This document shows, piece by piece, positions 1-13,089 of a stretch of 64,000 bases of DNA (position 1 is its first letter; every line of letters starts with the position of its first letter). Under the pieces are notes generated by a model. The model was given only the letters and a program-made list of their open reading frames with translations. It ran no database searches and was not told where the DNA came from. The translations under genes were made by a program, and so were the position numbers. The DNA is from Dysidea avara (lineage: Eukaryota > Porifera > Demospongiae > Dictyoceratida > Dysideidae). Location of the stretch: positions 25,295,977 to 25,359,976 of the forward strand of contig NC_089275.1 of assembly GCF_963678975.1 (NCBI RefSeq), read 5' to 3'.

Positions 1-1554
1 GACATGGTCCTCCGGCAGATACACAGACTGACAACCAAGTTTGTTGACTTTAGTAGTCAATGCTCGTGATGATATATCAGCCAGCACCTTGGTAGTTAGG
101 TCCTTATAGGGAATCAGAGGAGGGTAATTGTTGGAAGCCAGTATAGTCAGTGAGATATGTTGCCACTTGCACACCCATCGATATCCATACACAACATACA
201 AAACACCTATAACATAACATGGAAACAAAGTATAATGATATTTAGAAACTGGTAACTTACAGTACTTCATTCAGTATGGCTAAATAATTCAAGACTAAAT
301 ATACTGTATATCATTAATTTGCAAAATTTTCAAGGATGAACAAAGAATTCAACCAAATCTGCTATATATTTCATGGACAGAAATTTCCACAGTAAAAATT
401 GTACCTACAGCATGGAATTTTACATCACCATACTGTACCAACATGTTATGTATAAGAAACACAATACGCTAACATGGAAACACAAAGTAAATAAATAAAA
501 ACTGTGAACCATACAGACAAAACACAATGTGAACCATATCACATTAGTATTGTACATGTACATGTACTGGGTATAGCACCATATACTACAGTATATATAC
601 AATGAAGAGCACATGTGTACAATCATGTGTGGTAAACAATCATGTGTGGTAAACAATCATGTGTGTACTATGTAAGACTGCACCATTTGCTTCCAATGAT
701 GAGTGTTTAGTAAGAACTTCTTGACCAAGATGCACTGTTTGTGAGGTGTCAATAACAGGCTGTTCTACTGATGGCTTCTCAGCACCTGAACTGCATGCTG
801 CAGTAGAAACTGCAAGTGAAGTTTACATTACGTTCTGTATGTGGTATAAACAACCATGCATGCAAACACACATGTTGAATGGTAAAACTGAGCTCATATA
901 GACATGCATGTACGTTACCTGCCATAAACAATACATGTACTTCTAAATATTGTAGCAAGCACATTGTACTATACAAAGTAAACAATTTGATGACACACGT
1001 CAACAACACTTACTGTACTGTATAGGGGAAAATGATAAACTCTGGGCAACATTAAAGTAATGAATTCTGAATTATTAAAGTGTACAGTAGGACAAAAACG
1101 TGTTTACCTTTCCTCCAGCAAACTCCATGCCATGCAAGCATGCACTCTCAACATCTATACACAACTACACAAAAAACATACCATTTTCTGTCGAAATTAC
1201 GAGGGGAAGTGAAGAATCATCCATCATATTGCTGCCAATAATTCTCGACTGTTTGCTCATGAATTCTAAAATGTCTCCACTTTGTTCATGAGTCCCGCCT
1301 GCTTGTATTGGTGCCATAGCCACTGCAAATTGTTGAGCACCTGGTGGTGGTGATTGCTGACCAAAAGCCATGTTCATCATGTTCATTGTTGAAGCCTCAA
1401 GGATTGAAGAAGGTTGGTCTCCAATGAAGTTCATTTCATCTGCTGAGTCAGAATCGATGTCTAGCAAGTCCTGAGGCTTAGGTAGATATTCCTCTGAGCC
1501 ACTGCTTGAAATTACTGAGCGTTCGTCTTCACTATGATCACCATTACTTGACAT
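1..1554 (-). CDS. Unrecognised protein, first three exons of a gene leaving the left edge
   Basis: Three exons on the minus strand keep one frame. Exon 1 is 1182-1554, starting at an ATG and ending in a good donor (GTATGT). Exon 2 runs from 809 to about 669 or 684 (two possible donors, both phase 1). Exon 3 is 1-206 and stays open to the window edge. All junctions are phase 1, which supports a single gene. The first ~170 residues are acidic and rich in Ser, Asp and Glu (for example SEDERSVISSSGSEE), with Met- and Gln-rich stretches, so probably disordered. Exon 3 looks folded (YGYRWVCKWQHISLTILASN, then NNYPPLIPYKDL). I do not recognise the family and see no signal peptide or clear membrane segment. 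The C-terminal part lies outside the window. Confidence 0.6.
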
Positions 1555-2547
1555 GACCTGTTAGGATACACACAGCAGCAAGTTAGAAAACAAACCGATT
1601 ATCACTGTTCTAAGTTTCCACAAGGTAATCTATATAGGCACTTTTGTAATTATATATTGCTCACAAAATGGTTTTATATAACAACAAAACACTCACAGAG
1701 ATGGCGTCCAAGCATAACCTACTGAATATCACAAAGCCTAAAAGGTGAAAACTACCTTGTGGTCTTTTGTACTGTCAGGGTGAACCTGTTCTCCTCACAT
1801 CCTAAACTAGTCTAACTGGATCACTGCCAACAGAAAACGTCTTTCTGACCAACAAAAACCTGAACCAACTCGGCAAAATGCTCTAACTGCTAAGTAGAGG
1901 CATGTGATTTTTGAAAAATACGGGATGTGCTCTAAATAGAAACGGACCCATAAACCATCTTCATCACATCTCTCCCTACATAGACGGTAAAACACACAAT
2001 AATCAACGTTTACCAGTACAAGATATGATCACAGACCACCCTAACAGGCACCTCATCCTTCCAGACATGTGCTCAAAAGGAATTAAGGATTGAGAATGAG
2101 ATATGAAGTTGTGGGATGACCTTTTTATGTGCTTGCCACTATGTCAGTGATGTACACACGTATCGCGACGCTTGTAAAAGAGGTAGAAACGCGTTCAAAC
2201 GAACCATATGAGACAGCAAATACATTTAATGGATGATTGATGAACTGCATGCGCACTTAGCCATGTTCTAAGGTTAGATGCTTGTTAAAAGATTGATTAC
2301 TAATTATTGAGCGCTTCGTTTCGCGACTAGCAGGATCTGTACTAGAAGTACCTTACATACGTTCATACATGTACTAGGATCTCGTACAGAGCATGTAAAT
2401 GCGCGTAGCCACTGCACGTTTGCATTGATGCATGGTGAATGAAACCAATGAAGCACTTCTTGACCAATCAAATAATATTAACACATTAAATAATGATGTT
2501 TTGATTGAACAATAAAAGTATTAACACTACTTTAAATAAAATAATGC
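1555..2547. other. Intergenic DNA, no gene seen
   Basis: This stretch lies upstream of the minus-strand gene ending at 1554 and downstream of the glutaredoxin stop at 2548. It should hold the promoter of the first gene and the 3' UTR of the second. Open frames here are short and lack splice support. I see no repeats shared with the rest of the window. Confidence 0.4.
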
Positions 2548-3127
2548 TCAGAGTGCTCCAGCAGCTTGCAACAATGGGACTAATTGGTTTGAGTCTTGTA
2601 GTTCTTTCACCTCAGAGCCACCGCCAACAAACTTTCCACCGATGAACACACGTGGCACAGTACGACCACCAGTTTTTGCCAGCAGAGCATCTTGGATGGC
2701 AGCTTCATCACCTCGGTTTTCTATCTCCATTAGACCAAACTGGAATAATAAACACAAAACAAAGTACAGTAGTAAGGGAACTTTGCAGTATTTCAAGACC
2801 AAACATACAGGGTCTCCTAAAAAACACAACACTGTTCATTGTTCAGGGGATAAAATTTTGAATTTGTTTTTTTATGAAATAATTTTCAAGGATGTAAAGA
2901 CAGCTACGTCACAGACATTCCATGGATTGTACCCTCCAAAACACATTGAAGATTCATTTCCAGCACGTACACTAGCCAAGCACAGTAATCACTGAGCAAC
3001 TCAGTACCTCTTTAAGGCCAGCTGCTTTTAGTGCGTCCTTAGCCATGGTACAGAATGGGCAATAACTCTTTGAGAACACCATGACCTTATTATTCTTTAT
3101 CTGTTCTTCAACTAATGCCTTTGCCAT
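2548..3127 (-). CDS. Glutaredoxin (dithiol type, two exons)
   Basis: A glutathione-dependent thiol-disulfide oxidoreductase of the thioredoxin fold, expected in the cytosol because no targeting peptide is visible. Exon 1 (3008-3127) encodes 40 residues with the active site CPFC at residues 23-26. The more common form is CPYC; the Phe variant keeps both cysteines. Exon 2 (2548-2739) encodes 63 residues with the cis-proline/GSH-binding signature TVPRVFIGGKFVGG. The donor (GAG|GTACTGAG) and acceptor (TTCCAG|TTT) are both phase 0. The total is 103 aa, normal for a single-domain glutaredoxin of about 100-110 aa. The ATG at 3127 is the first in-frame start and gives a typical N-terminus (MAKALVEEQI). 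The gene is divergent from the NLR gene starting near 3851. Confidence 0.9.
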
Positions 3128-3850
3128 GACTCTTGTCTACAAACAGAAAAAAAATAGGGTGTCTACAAGTAACAGTGCATTCACATAATAACACAAATTT
3201 GTTTTAGAAAATATCTACCTGTGACCAGTTGCATTTTGTCAACCTAGTACTATGTCTCTTGAGTGTTACATGTGGGTATCTGGATTATCACCTGTACTGT
3301 ACTACAGATCTTTGTATATGTACGTTAATCACATACAGTAGTTTTCAAGATATGAAACAAGCTGTGCATCTATGTAGTCCATGCACTTGGCAGGTATTCA
3401 TGGCACTCCAGCCGGTAATACTTAGCATTAGATGTAGGAATGCACAAAGTGTTGGTGCAAATTTATACCAGCATAATGGATGCAGAGCTAACACTTGCCA
3501 TTGATACCCTTCCACAAGATATTTAGGTAACTGAAAATCTATTGCAATTTCTTTTTACTGATCAGTACTTTAAAAGTGCTAAAATATCCGGAGACACACG
3601 CACGCACAGGTCAAAAGGTCGGTGAGGCTGTCCACGTCATTTATCACATGACAGCTTTTTTCTCCCTTACATACAAAAACTGCTTACCTGAGAAAGGAGA
3701 AAGCACAAATCACAATTCTGATGGACTGCGATAATGATACGGTACAAGTGCTGGTACAAGTCGAACCGAAAGTCGAACTATGTTCGAACCTTATCAAACT
3801 CTTAGATACGCGCAGGGGAAGCTCGAGGCGCGCAGGGAAAAAATTACGTA
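3128..3850. promoter_or_regulatory. Probable shared upstream region of two divergent genes
   Basis: About 720 bases separate the glutaredoxin start (minus) from the proposed NLR start (plus). The right half (about 3590-3850) is richer in G+C and CpG than its surroundings, as a promoter might be. There is no coding sequence I trust, and assignment as a bidirectional promoter is inference from gene orientation only. Confidence 0.3.
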
Positions 3851-6800
3851 ATGGATACGGATAGATTACGACAGATTGGCGGAGTTTACAAAATACAAAT
3901 ACGAGCACGGTTGGACTCATTGCTGCAGTTAAGATCAAATGATATAGGTATTAAACGTTTTGGGTGGACAAAAATTGGACGAGTGAGTTACATAGAATGT
4001 ACATTATGATGCCTGCGTTGCAGCTAGCTCGAGAGCTAGCCGACTGAGCTAGAGAGCTAGCTAGTTATACAAGTTAGATCTCGAGTCTCGAATCTTGCCA
4101 CGCTGGTAATGTTGCTCGTAATTTTGTCAGTAGTTTGGCTGTATAGCTAGCTCATGCAGTATAGCTATAACTGTGTGTTAGACTGTAACCGGCAGACTGA
4201 CATGCATGCATTATTGCGACTTCAGTCAGTCTTGATTGCCGTGCGATATTTCAAAACTGTTTGAAGATTGCCCGTGAGATTGCTTGCGGCATGTCATGTA
4301 CTAGACTAGCTATGTTTTTTTTTGTTTGTTTTGATTTTGTTAGCTTTATAGCATGCAGTCAAAAGATATTTTCTTAATGATACAACATTACTGTCTCATG
4401 CAGCTACCAGCTAAGCTCGAGTCAGGCATGGTGCCAGGCCATAGCTAATCAATCTCAAAATTTGTGTGCCCGGCATAGGAAATTTAATATGCCAGCAACG
4501 GTACATAGCAACTTCACACAGCAGAACTGTTTTGTGTGTGGCATCATTGACTAATTAGCTACAGCAAACTATTCAACTAACATATCCATCTGTTTTCATC
4601 AAATCAATTAACTCCTACATGCCTATCTACATGTATATCATGAATAATTGTAGTAGTTGTATGGTCTCTCGCGCATAGTGTTAATTTTGTTAACAGGAAA
4701 CATGCAGGTTGAAGCAGTGAGAAATAACCTTCAACAGTTTTACATCAACAAAGGAAAATTCTTCACTGCCATCACAGGATCATTATCACCAAACTACTTT
4801 ACAAACACTGCACTGATTCATCATAGCTCCAGCGATTCTGATGATATGAGTGAAGCGGTTCTTTTTACAAGAGCTGGAGAGCTCTTTACACCAGACAATC
4901 TGTCATCTGATTGCCCTTCCAGAGTCTTGCTAGAAGGTTACTCTGGTACTGGCAAAGCCACATTTGTTAAACAGCTTTGTTTGGAATGGTCTGAAGGTAG
5001 CCTATTTAAATCTACTGAGTTGATGTTCTACTTGCCTCTATGTGATTACAGGGTACACGCTATTGATTCCGTTGAAGGTATGGTAGAATACTTTTCGTCT
5101 GATTCTGGGGCAGCAAAAGATATTTCCATGCACTTGCAACAAACAGGTGGTAAAAGTGTTATTGTGATAATAGATGGCTTTGACGAGTTTACATTTGCTG
5201 TACGAAACAATTCTTTCTTCATGCGGCTGATTAAAGGTGGCTTGCTTCCTGAAGCTAATGTGATTGTGACCTCCCAGCCATGTTTCCTTGCTTCTTTTTA
5301 TGATGATATGGATGCCAGGATAGATTTGCTTGGGGTTGATAACTCATCAAAATCAGCGTTTGTCTCTGAGAATCTTTCTTCCATCAAAAATTATTTCCTG
5401 TCACACTTGGAAAAATTTCCCATTGCAAATCATTTCACTGCAATACCACAAAATCTTGAAATGATGCTACACCTCTGTCAGAATGGTGCTGAAATTCCCA
5501 AAACTGTTACAAGTTTGTATGAAGCATTCATTGTAAGTATCATCACCGGTCACTTACAGAAGTCTGGCAAGTTGTCATTTGCTAGTAGGAAAATATTGGA
5601 TTTCCCCAAAGAAATCTTGGATGCTTTAACAGATATCCAGAAAATGGCTTATGATAACTTAAAGTATGGAAAGCTTAGTTTTCAACCAGATGAGATTCCT
5701 GAAATAGTCAGAAGTCACAATTGCTTTGGTCTTCTGAAAACTACAGGCTTTTATATGAGAGATGGCACTGAATCTAAGGTTCTAAGCTTTCTTCACACTG
5801 GAATACAAGAATATTTGGCTGCTTGTCATATTGCAGATTTAGATGAATCTCAAATAACTACATTACTGCAGAAATCCTTCATGTCAAAGTACAAGCATGG
5901 AGAAGTTCATGGCATGAGCTTGATGTTTACCAATGTGTGGCCCTTGTTTTGTGGAATCAAATGTACCTCGGATAGTTTCCATACTACAGTAACCACTGCT
6001 GTCAAGCAAATCACCCAACAAGCATCTTCAAATCAAGAAGTAACCACTATTTTCGAGGATCTGCTAAAATGTCTTTGCATGTTGCAGTGTTGCCTGGAGG
6101 TGAGCAATGACCAATTCTATAAGGATATTTGCTTTAATGGGAATTGCACATCTATTAATCTCAGCCTGCAAAGGATACTTCCAAACCAGATATTGGCTCT
6201 TGGTACATTTCTTTCTAAATCACAGACCAAGTGGGAGAAGGTAGATCTGTGGGATTGCTATATTCAAGATGATGGTATCAAGACAATTCATTCATGTCTC
6301 TGCGGTGTTGGTGTGAATCTTTCAATCAAAGAACTCAACCTTGGAAAGAACTGTCTCAAAGAGTGTTCCCATCTCATAGCTGATATTGTGAATTCTGTTG
6401 ATCCTCAAAATCTCCAGCTGAGTGATAATCTGTTAGGAGATGCAGGAGTTCAAGATATTGTTCCAGTGTCACTGAAAACTAAATCCTTTCGGTTATTAGA
6501 TTTTAGCAAAAACCTTATCACAGAAATGGGTGCTGTTGTCATATCTGACGCAGTTGGCATATTAACAGACTTAGACATACGCAACAACAATATTGGTGAC
6601 AAAGGAATAGAAGCAATTGCCAAAGGCATACAAGCAAGCTCAACTATCAAATGGCTTGACATCAGTAATAACCAAATAGGGCCTATAGGAGCTGTGGAAA
6701 TAGGAAAGTCCCTTTCACATAACAAATCACTGGACACGCTACTCATGAACGACAACTCCATTGGTTATGATGGGGCAGCCAGCATTGCTACAGCGCTAAC

Positions 6801-7044
6801 CAAGAATGACCACTTGACTGGCCTGTTTTTGGAGGGTGACGAGAGCATCAAAACAGATGCTGCTGTAAAGTTGGTGAAAAGTTTACACAAAAACCTGAAA
6901 ATGAAGAAGCTATGGCTTCCTGAAACTATACCCAGAAATGATCAAGTGTTGATACAGAAAGAAGAAGATGCCATCAACAAGAAGAGAAGAAAACTATCTA
7001 GCAACTCAGAAGCACCAATATTTTTCTTGACTGTTTGTTACTAG
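3851..7044 (+). CDS. NLR-type receptor: NACHT ATPase plus leucine-rich repeats
   Basis: A STAND-class NTPase, in animals typically a cytosolic innate-immune sensor. The main exon (4708-7044) has a Walker A motif GYSGTGKAT, a Walker B motif IVIIDGFDE, the usual NACHT/winged-helix region, and a C-terminal RNase-inhibitor-like LRR block of about five units (such as LDIRNNNIGDKGIEAIAKGI and LDISNNQIGPIGAVEIGKSL). Walker A ends in K-A-T, where K-S/T-T is usual. I propose a first exon at 3851-3982 (44 codons from an ATG, donor CGA|GTGAGT) joined in phase 0 to an acceptor at 4707, giving about 822 aa. An unspliced ORF starting at 4657 is the alternative. The roughly 70-120 residues before the NACHT show no obvious DEATH, CARD or Pyrin domain. 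The NACHT-LRR assignment is firm and the 5' end is less so. Confidence 0.85.
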
Positions 7045-7205
7045 CGACTTTTGGCTATGTACCTCAATCCAGACTCTTTCATGTTACTAGATGGGATGGC
7101 ATACCTAGCTATATTTCTTGAATTGTATATTATCTTTAAATTATGATTAGTTGTATACTCCCTTTATCTTTCTAAGCAATCATCAAATTTTTTGTATTGT
7201 ATTGT

Positions 7206-7918
7206 ATTGTATTAATGCTTTACAGTGACCAGCACTGAAGGTCGCTTTACAGTGACCAGCACTGAAGGTCACTGAAGGTCTGCAGCAACATGTGCTGCAG
7301 CCTTAGGATTACCTAACCTAATTTCAAGGACTTAGACTTAGTGACTTTTAGCTGAAAAGGTGTAACAGAAAAGGGGCCAAAGTAAGGAAAAAATCCCTCC
7401 AGCCCCAGGAATCGAACTGCAGGTCACCCAATGTCTAGTCAGGGCCACACTCAGTCTCCTCCAGGAGGGATGGATTTTCTTCCTTAATCCTAAAGTATTT
7501 ATTGTATTAATGCTTTACAGTGACCAGCACTGAAGGTCTGCAGCAACATGCACTGCAGCCTTAGGATTACCTAACCTAATTTCAAGGACTTAGACTTAGT
7601 GACTTATAGCTGAAAAGGTGTAACAGAAAAGGGGCCAAAGTAAGGAAAAAAATCCCTCCAACCCCAGGAATCGAACTGCAGGTCACCCAATGTCTAGTCG
7701 GGGCCACACTCAGTCTCCTCCAGGAGGGATGGATTTTAGGAGGGATGGATTTTCTTCCTTAATCCTAAAGTATTTATTGTATTAATGCTTTACAGTGACC
7801 AGCACTGAAGGTCTGCAGCAACATGTGCTGCAGCCTTAGGATTACCTAACCTAATTTCAAGGACTTAGACTTAGTGACTTATAGCTGAAAAGGTGTAACA
7901 GAAAAGGGGCCAAAGTAA
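7206..7918. repeat. Tandem array of a ~275-295 bp unit, about 2.5 copies
   Basis: Units start near 7206, 7501 and 7776 (ATTGTATTAATGCTTTACAG) and the last stops at an A-run near 7918. Unit 1 has an internal duplication of the CTTTACAGTGACCAGCACTG stretch, and unit 2 a short one of AGGAGGGATGGATTTT. On the minus strand each complete unit holds CAGTTCGATTCCTGGGG, which resembles a tRNA B box, suggesting a tandemly duplicated tRNA-derived SINE. A convincing A box is not visible. Confidence 0.75.
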
Positions 7919-8084
7919 AAAAAAAAATTTGTGTAGCAGTGTGTAAAACAGTATGTATCCAAATTTTTAAGTATATATGTTTTGATGAATAAGTGTATGG
8001 TGGTTATCTGGTGATGTGTAAAGAACATTTTATTGTCAGTCTTAATAGCTGCTGGTTATCAGCAAGGAAACTATGTATATTATA

Positions 8085-8335
8085 CATGCATAGGCGAATC
8101 TGAAGGAAGGCTAATTCTCTTGTATCCCTGGACTTATAATACAATGTTGACTAGCACCCCACTATATAAAGCCAGTGGACAAAAAAGAAGACAACAGTTA
8201 CGTATATATTATACAGTTTTAAAGTGTGTACTATATGTGAAGAAACTGAGGGAAATAAGTTTGAAGTTTGTGTCAAGGCTGAGATACTCTAACAGAGCAG
8301 TCACTATGCACTACTCTAATAGAACATGCAATTGA
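8085..8335. repeat. Dispersed repeat copy carrying the CTCTAATAGAG-type motif
   Basis: Shares its start (GCATAGGCGAATCTGA) and its end (AAATAAGTTTGAA followed by two motif copies, the first with C for T) with 46720-47010. This indicates a dispersed non-autonomous element. No protein is encoded. Confidence 0.55.
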
Positions 8336-8339
8336 TAAT

Positions 8340-9880
8340 ATTTTTATTGTGAATTATAAAATCACAAGAAGCACTGAGTAAACTTAACCATCAAACAGGC
8401 TCTATCTTAGAAAACTATGGTTAACACATGCTTTTCAAGGCATACACTTAAATGTTGAACAATTACAAATGGTGGTATATTCATAATAAGAGAGGAGTGG
8501 TTGGAGTTAAATCCTACTTCACCAGATGATTACATAGTAATCTTAAGTTCTACAGTAGTTTTCCCCTAACATTATCAATGTTTCAGTTGAGGTTTGGCCT
8601 GTCATGTACTCTACCCACTAGCAATTATGTTTTGTGTTTTTTAATTGGAGCAAGATCTTTTGTCTTTGAAAAGTTGTACATACAATGAAATAAATACAAG
8701 GCAATGATGGTCAAACTCAATAATGTCACCAAATATATAGCCATTTGAACAATGACATTACTTTTGTAACTTGTTTTGATACTTCATATTGCAAGTCTTG
8801 GTCATTTGGAGCAAACTAGTCATGATGTGTCCAAACTTGAAGGAGCTAGATTTGTATGACAATATACTGCTAATTGTTGTGGTAATCAGCATAATTTCAA
8901 AAATGCTGCTATAATATTATTATGTTTTCTAAGGATAAAATTGCAAATGTTTTACAGTGAAATTTTTTTTTGTTTTATAGTAAATAGTTGGTAGACTTAC
9001 CCAAACTTGCAAGAAAATTTAAAACATAATTTTCTAATAAAGGGTGCTCTAAAATTAGAACATTTGCATTAAATTAACACAATTATAATATGAAAATAAT
9101 GTGTACAAAATACCTGTTCCAAATTTAGTGGCTTTATGTTTCTTTGAACTAAAGTCATGAAAGATAGCTCTAAGTGTGTCATTTTTTGAAAGTTTATGAT
9201 GTCTCGTACTATACAACTTCATCTGGCATCTAGATTACATAATACATCACCTCTCTGTGGAGCTCATGTTCATGGAATCCTTTCCAGTAGCAATTTTTCT
9301 GCAGTAACTGTATAGGTTTATAGCTAAACGTATTTTGTGCATGCATACCAGAGCTGAGCGATAGTACAACTATCACTATCACAATTTGATAGTAACTTTT
9401 ATATCACGATAACGATAGTATCATGATAGTACTATCAGTTAATAAAGACATTCAATTTCACGTATACAACACATGTCATGAATACTCCAATTACGTACAC
9501 ACCACACATCTGCTTTTCTATAGTTCACCATAGCTATATAGCTATGCCCTACTCTCAGACATATAGCTATAGTGATCTAAAAGATTATTGTTGATCAGTG
9601 ATCAGAAATGCATGTGCTCTGGTGTGTGTGTGTGTTTGTGTGTAAGTCATCAATATACAGTTTCTTTATGTGCCTGAAGTGATATCCATATTCTATCAAA
9701 TGAAGAATAATGCAAAAGAATATGCCAATCTGAGTGAGAAATTGACAATCAAGTTTCAGTCTTAGTGATTGACCTGTGTGGAGGAAATGTTGTGGAGTAC
9801 AAAAATAAAATATGCAAGCATATGTGCATATGTGCATGTACGTAATTACAAAGATGATCAGTCTGGGGAGGGAAACCACT
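8340..9880. other. Non-coding AT-rich stretch
   Basis: No gene seen. A short region of overlapping TATCACTATC/GATAGTA units lies at about 9360-9440 and may be the end of a degenerate transposon. Confidence 0.35.
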
Positions 9881-9884
9881 CCCA

Positions 9885-10300
9885 AACTACATTCTTTGGG
9901 ACATTTTATGGTATACTGTATAGAAAAGTTTGGTGAAAGGAAACAAATTTGCTGCAATAGGATTTTGGCCAGAATAAATGTTAGCTAAACCAGATATGCA
10001 TTGAACAAACGGTTTGGCAGATTTAGTTCAGCAAAACACTGCTCACGGACACTCACCAAGCTTTTCTGCTATTTGGTAAAAAGGTTTTATTTAGGAAATG
10101 TGTAGGAGAACTTGGCAGTTGCATGATGCAACCTCTTTATCCTTAAACAGAGAGCAGGTTGAGCTGTGTATATTGTCCAGTTTCCCATGTATGCAAAAAT
10201 GAAATTAAATGTACATGGAACAGATGGAGTACAGATACAACTCATAGCTACATAGATGTGTGATATGCATGTAAGCTAGTTACAACAGAAGTAACCTGAT
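9885..10300. repeat. Direct duplicate, copy 1
   Basis: Matches 12645-13026 in the same orientation, including AAAGTTTGGTGA.AGGAAACAAATTTG, CTCACCAAGCTTTT, GTTTTATTTAGGAAATG and AAATTAAATGTACATGGAACA. The copies differ by scattered substitutions and small indels. It is an old local duplication or two insertions of one element. Confidence 0.65.
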
Positions 10301-11133
10301 TGCATGGCTTTGTTTCATTGTGTATAGTGGTGTATTGTGTATATTTCAGTCTCATCAGTCAGTGTTATGCCAACAAAGATTTGACCTTTCACCCTGTGTG
10401 CTAGTATACTACCATACTTTTAGGAGGGAGGGCAACTTAGTAAATAGTTGCACCTTATAACTGGCAAAAAGGTATACCTTAAAAGCAATCACACATCTAC
10501 ATATCACTGCACTACGGAAATAAAACTGAGTTTCTTTGTGCATTTTCTGAATAAAAAACTTAAATGAATTTGTACTATAAAATTTGCCTATAATGCTGGA
10601 ATATAATTATGCACATTGATGACATCATTTTGACTTTGTAAGGAAATATTAGGTTCCTTTCACAAAAATATTATTGGCAGTTAATTGGATGTTCTTTATG
10701 CACATTATCTATAGTATTAGACCCCACCACATCACTGATTTTTTTCCCTTCTACTATATCAGTCATTTTTTATACCATTGGTCGGGTGGCTGAATGTATA
10801 ATATTATAGCCTTTAGTAAGTTTGTTAAGTCAGTAACTAGCTAAAGCATGCAGTCTGAGAATATTACATTTTGGGTTGTATAAACTACCTACATACATTA
10901 ATAATACTGCCCACCTTTTCAATATTATATAGTTTATGTGGCTGTAACATACAAATTAAAGAGTTTTGTGTACAGCGGTATGACTACAAACACACCTGTA
11001 TAGAGTCTATATACTAATTTCAGATCACATCAAAAACATTTACACATAGCTACATGCATGGCATGTGTAACTAAAGCAAATACATAACTAAAAGTTTGCA
11101 ATGTAACAATTGAAGCCTTCATTCACCAACAGG

Positions 11134-11370
11134 TTAACGGTCATGTTGAACTTTGTCCTTTCCTTCTCCAGCAGAGCTACAGCAGAAAAAATTAGTAGTA
11201 TATACAATTAACAAGCTCCTTATAATAATACAGACTTTAGTACTCATGATCTTGAGATTTATCATCAGTTTCATCAGGCTGCAAATAATCACCAGTGTAA
11301 TTGACATAATTCAGTAATTAGATATTAACCTCAAAATGTTCATAGCCTACAAAGTCGGGTTGCTTCATTG
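11134..11370 (-). CDS. Last three exons of an unidentified gene
   Basis: Three small minus-strand exons join with matching phases: 11330-11370 (enters phase 1, ends phase 0), 11244-11278 (ends phase 2) and 11134-11176 (ends at a TAA). Acceptors are TTCATAG, TTTGCAG and CTGTAG; donors are GTTAAT and GTACTA, both weak. The peptide reads MKQPDFVGYEHFE, then a very acidic tail (PDETDDKSQDH) and DSAGEGKDKVQHDR. Such charged tails are common C-termini and do not identify the family. Upstream exons should lie at higher coordinates, but I could not place them with confidence. Confidence 0.45.
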
Positions 11371-12019
11371 CTATGAATTAAAACACAAAATGAATACTTA
11401 AATAGATGACATCCATCCAACTGCTGCATGGATACTCAGTACATTACTATACGTATATTCACTATCAATTACAAATATTGGAGCTGACAGATCCAGGATG
11501 GGGCATTTGGGGCATCTACTCCTCCTCTTCCCACTTCCTTCTACTGTTTCCTTTTTTTAGAATGTCCAGATCATGTTTTGATATGCAAGATCAGTTTATC
11601 ACTCAAGAAATACTTATATGGGTTCACAAAGCAGGGCATTACTCGCAAAATTACCTGAAAGAGGGGGTAAAACTGTTACACAGTACCCTTATTTGTGCTA
11701 AGTTCCTCTAATTATAGAGTTAGTGTGTAACAACAACTTGTAACAGTTCACAACCTTTCGAATCAACAGTGAAACACTACTGAGAGGTGATTATTTGCTG
11801 TTATATGCATACAACATAAGCCTGTAGCTATATACAAAAAAAATGCATTGCTCTTTTTAATAATGTGGATATGAACTAATTTGTGCCCCTCCCCTTGCCA
11901 GCTCATGGATGCTTCTGGCAATAGTGGCAATGAGAAAATTTGACAAGGTGTTTTGTACAAAGTCTATCATAGCAATACAAAGTGTGCATGCATATGGTAC
12001 ACTTATATATCATTGAGTG

Positions 12020-12208
12020 CAATTCGCGTCTCCATCAGTACAGATGTATCACCCCTACAACCAAAACAACTGTCTACAAACAGAGCTTCTTTCCTCGTTC
12101 CATCAAACAGTGGAATAGCCTCCAAATTATTGAAGCAGAAACTCTAGAACAATTTAATAATTACATTCTTAACTTAGATTTCCCTTTATTTTACTTTCTG
12201 AGGGTTTA
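12020..12208 (+). mobile_element. 3' remnant of a LINE reverse-transcriptase ORF
   Basis: The frame contains YKQSFFPRSIKQWNSL followed by EAETLEQFNNYIL, then a stop. The pattern SFFPRTI..WN.LP near the very C-terminus is a common ending of non-LTR (CR1/jockey-like) ORF2 proteins in animals. Only this tail is present; the polymerase is missing. Confidence 0.65.
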
Positions 12209-12644
12209 ACCCTCCTGGATATACGTAATCAGCTGTATTGCTGTCTTCCAGTACATAATCATAACCATATACATAACCCCCAAATGCACCACTGTGAAGC
12301 CAAAACTTTTCATCCAGCGTCATCCAAAACTTTCCAGCGTAAAAGTTCATCCATTAAAAAAAAACATTGTGGAAATATCATACCGTTATATGCAATGAAA
12401 ATCACTTTTTAATACGGAATAGTCTCAGTGCACCTTATTTTAATAAACTCTACTATGCATGCATGACTAACTCCAAATGCAAGTCAAACATGGAAACTGC
12501 TTTAATGCTAAGTGGCCTAAAGAGTAGTAATATCTCAGTTTTTGGCCTAAAAATTTTTTCATGGTAACTCAAAAGTCATCTGTGTGTAATAATTATAGTT
12601 TTGTGACAAATTATATAGGACATTAATTTTTATAGTATATCATA

Positions 12645-13026
12645 ATAGCTAGCAGGAAAGTTTGGTGAGAGGAAACAAATTTGTTGCAATAGAAAGTTGT
12701 TATAGTATAGCATCAGATTTGTCTGAACAAATGGTTTGGCGAACACTGTACTACTCACTCACCAAGCTTTTTTTTGTTATATGGTAAAAGTTTTATTTAG
12801 GAAATGCATAAGAGAACTTACCTGTATTTTGTTCTTCAGTGTATGATACAACCTCTTAACCTTTAACAGCGAGCAGGCTGAGGTGCATATGTATTTGCCA
12901 GTTTCCCATGCATGGAAAATAATGAAATTAAATGTACATGGAACAAATGGAAAACAGCTCATAGCTACATAGAAGTTTGATTACTTTATGTATGCATATA
13001 CCGGTATATGTTATAACAGAAGTAGC
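12645..13026. repeat. Direct duplicate, copy 2
   Basis: Second copy of the sequence at 9885-10300, same orientation, ending in both places near TAACAGAAGTA.CC. Confidence 0.65.
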
Positions 13027-13089
13027 CAACAAAAAGGACTCCTAAAAATAGATCTTCCTGCAGAACCCCACAGTGAAGTAAGACAGGTG

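Noticed and set aside
2642-2995. Plus-strand ORFs opposite glutaredoxin
   Set aside because: They are shadows of the conserved glutaredoxin exon and its intron on the other strand.
3684-3938. Minus-strand gene between glutaredoxin and the NLR
   Set aside because: The frame overlaps the proposed NLR first exon, has no domain and no splice support.
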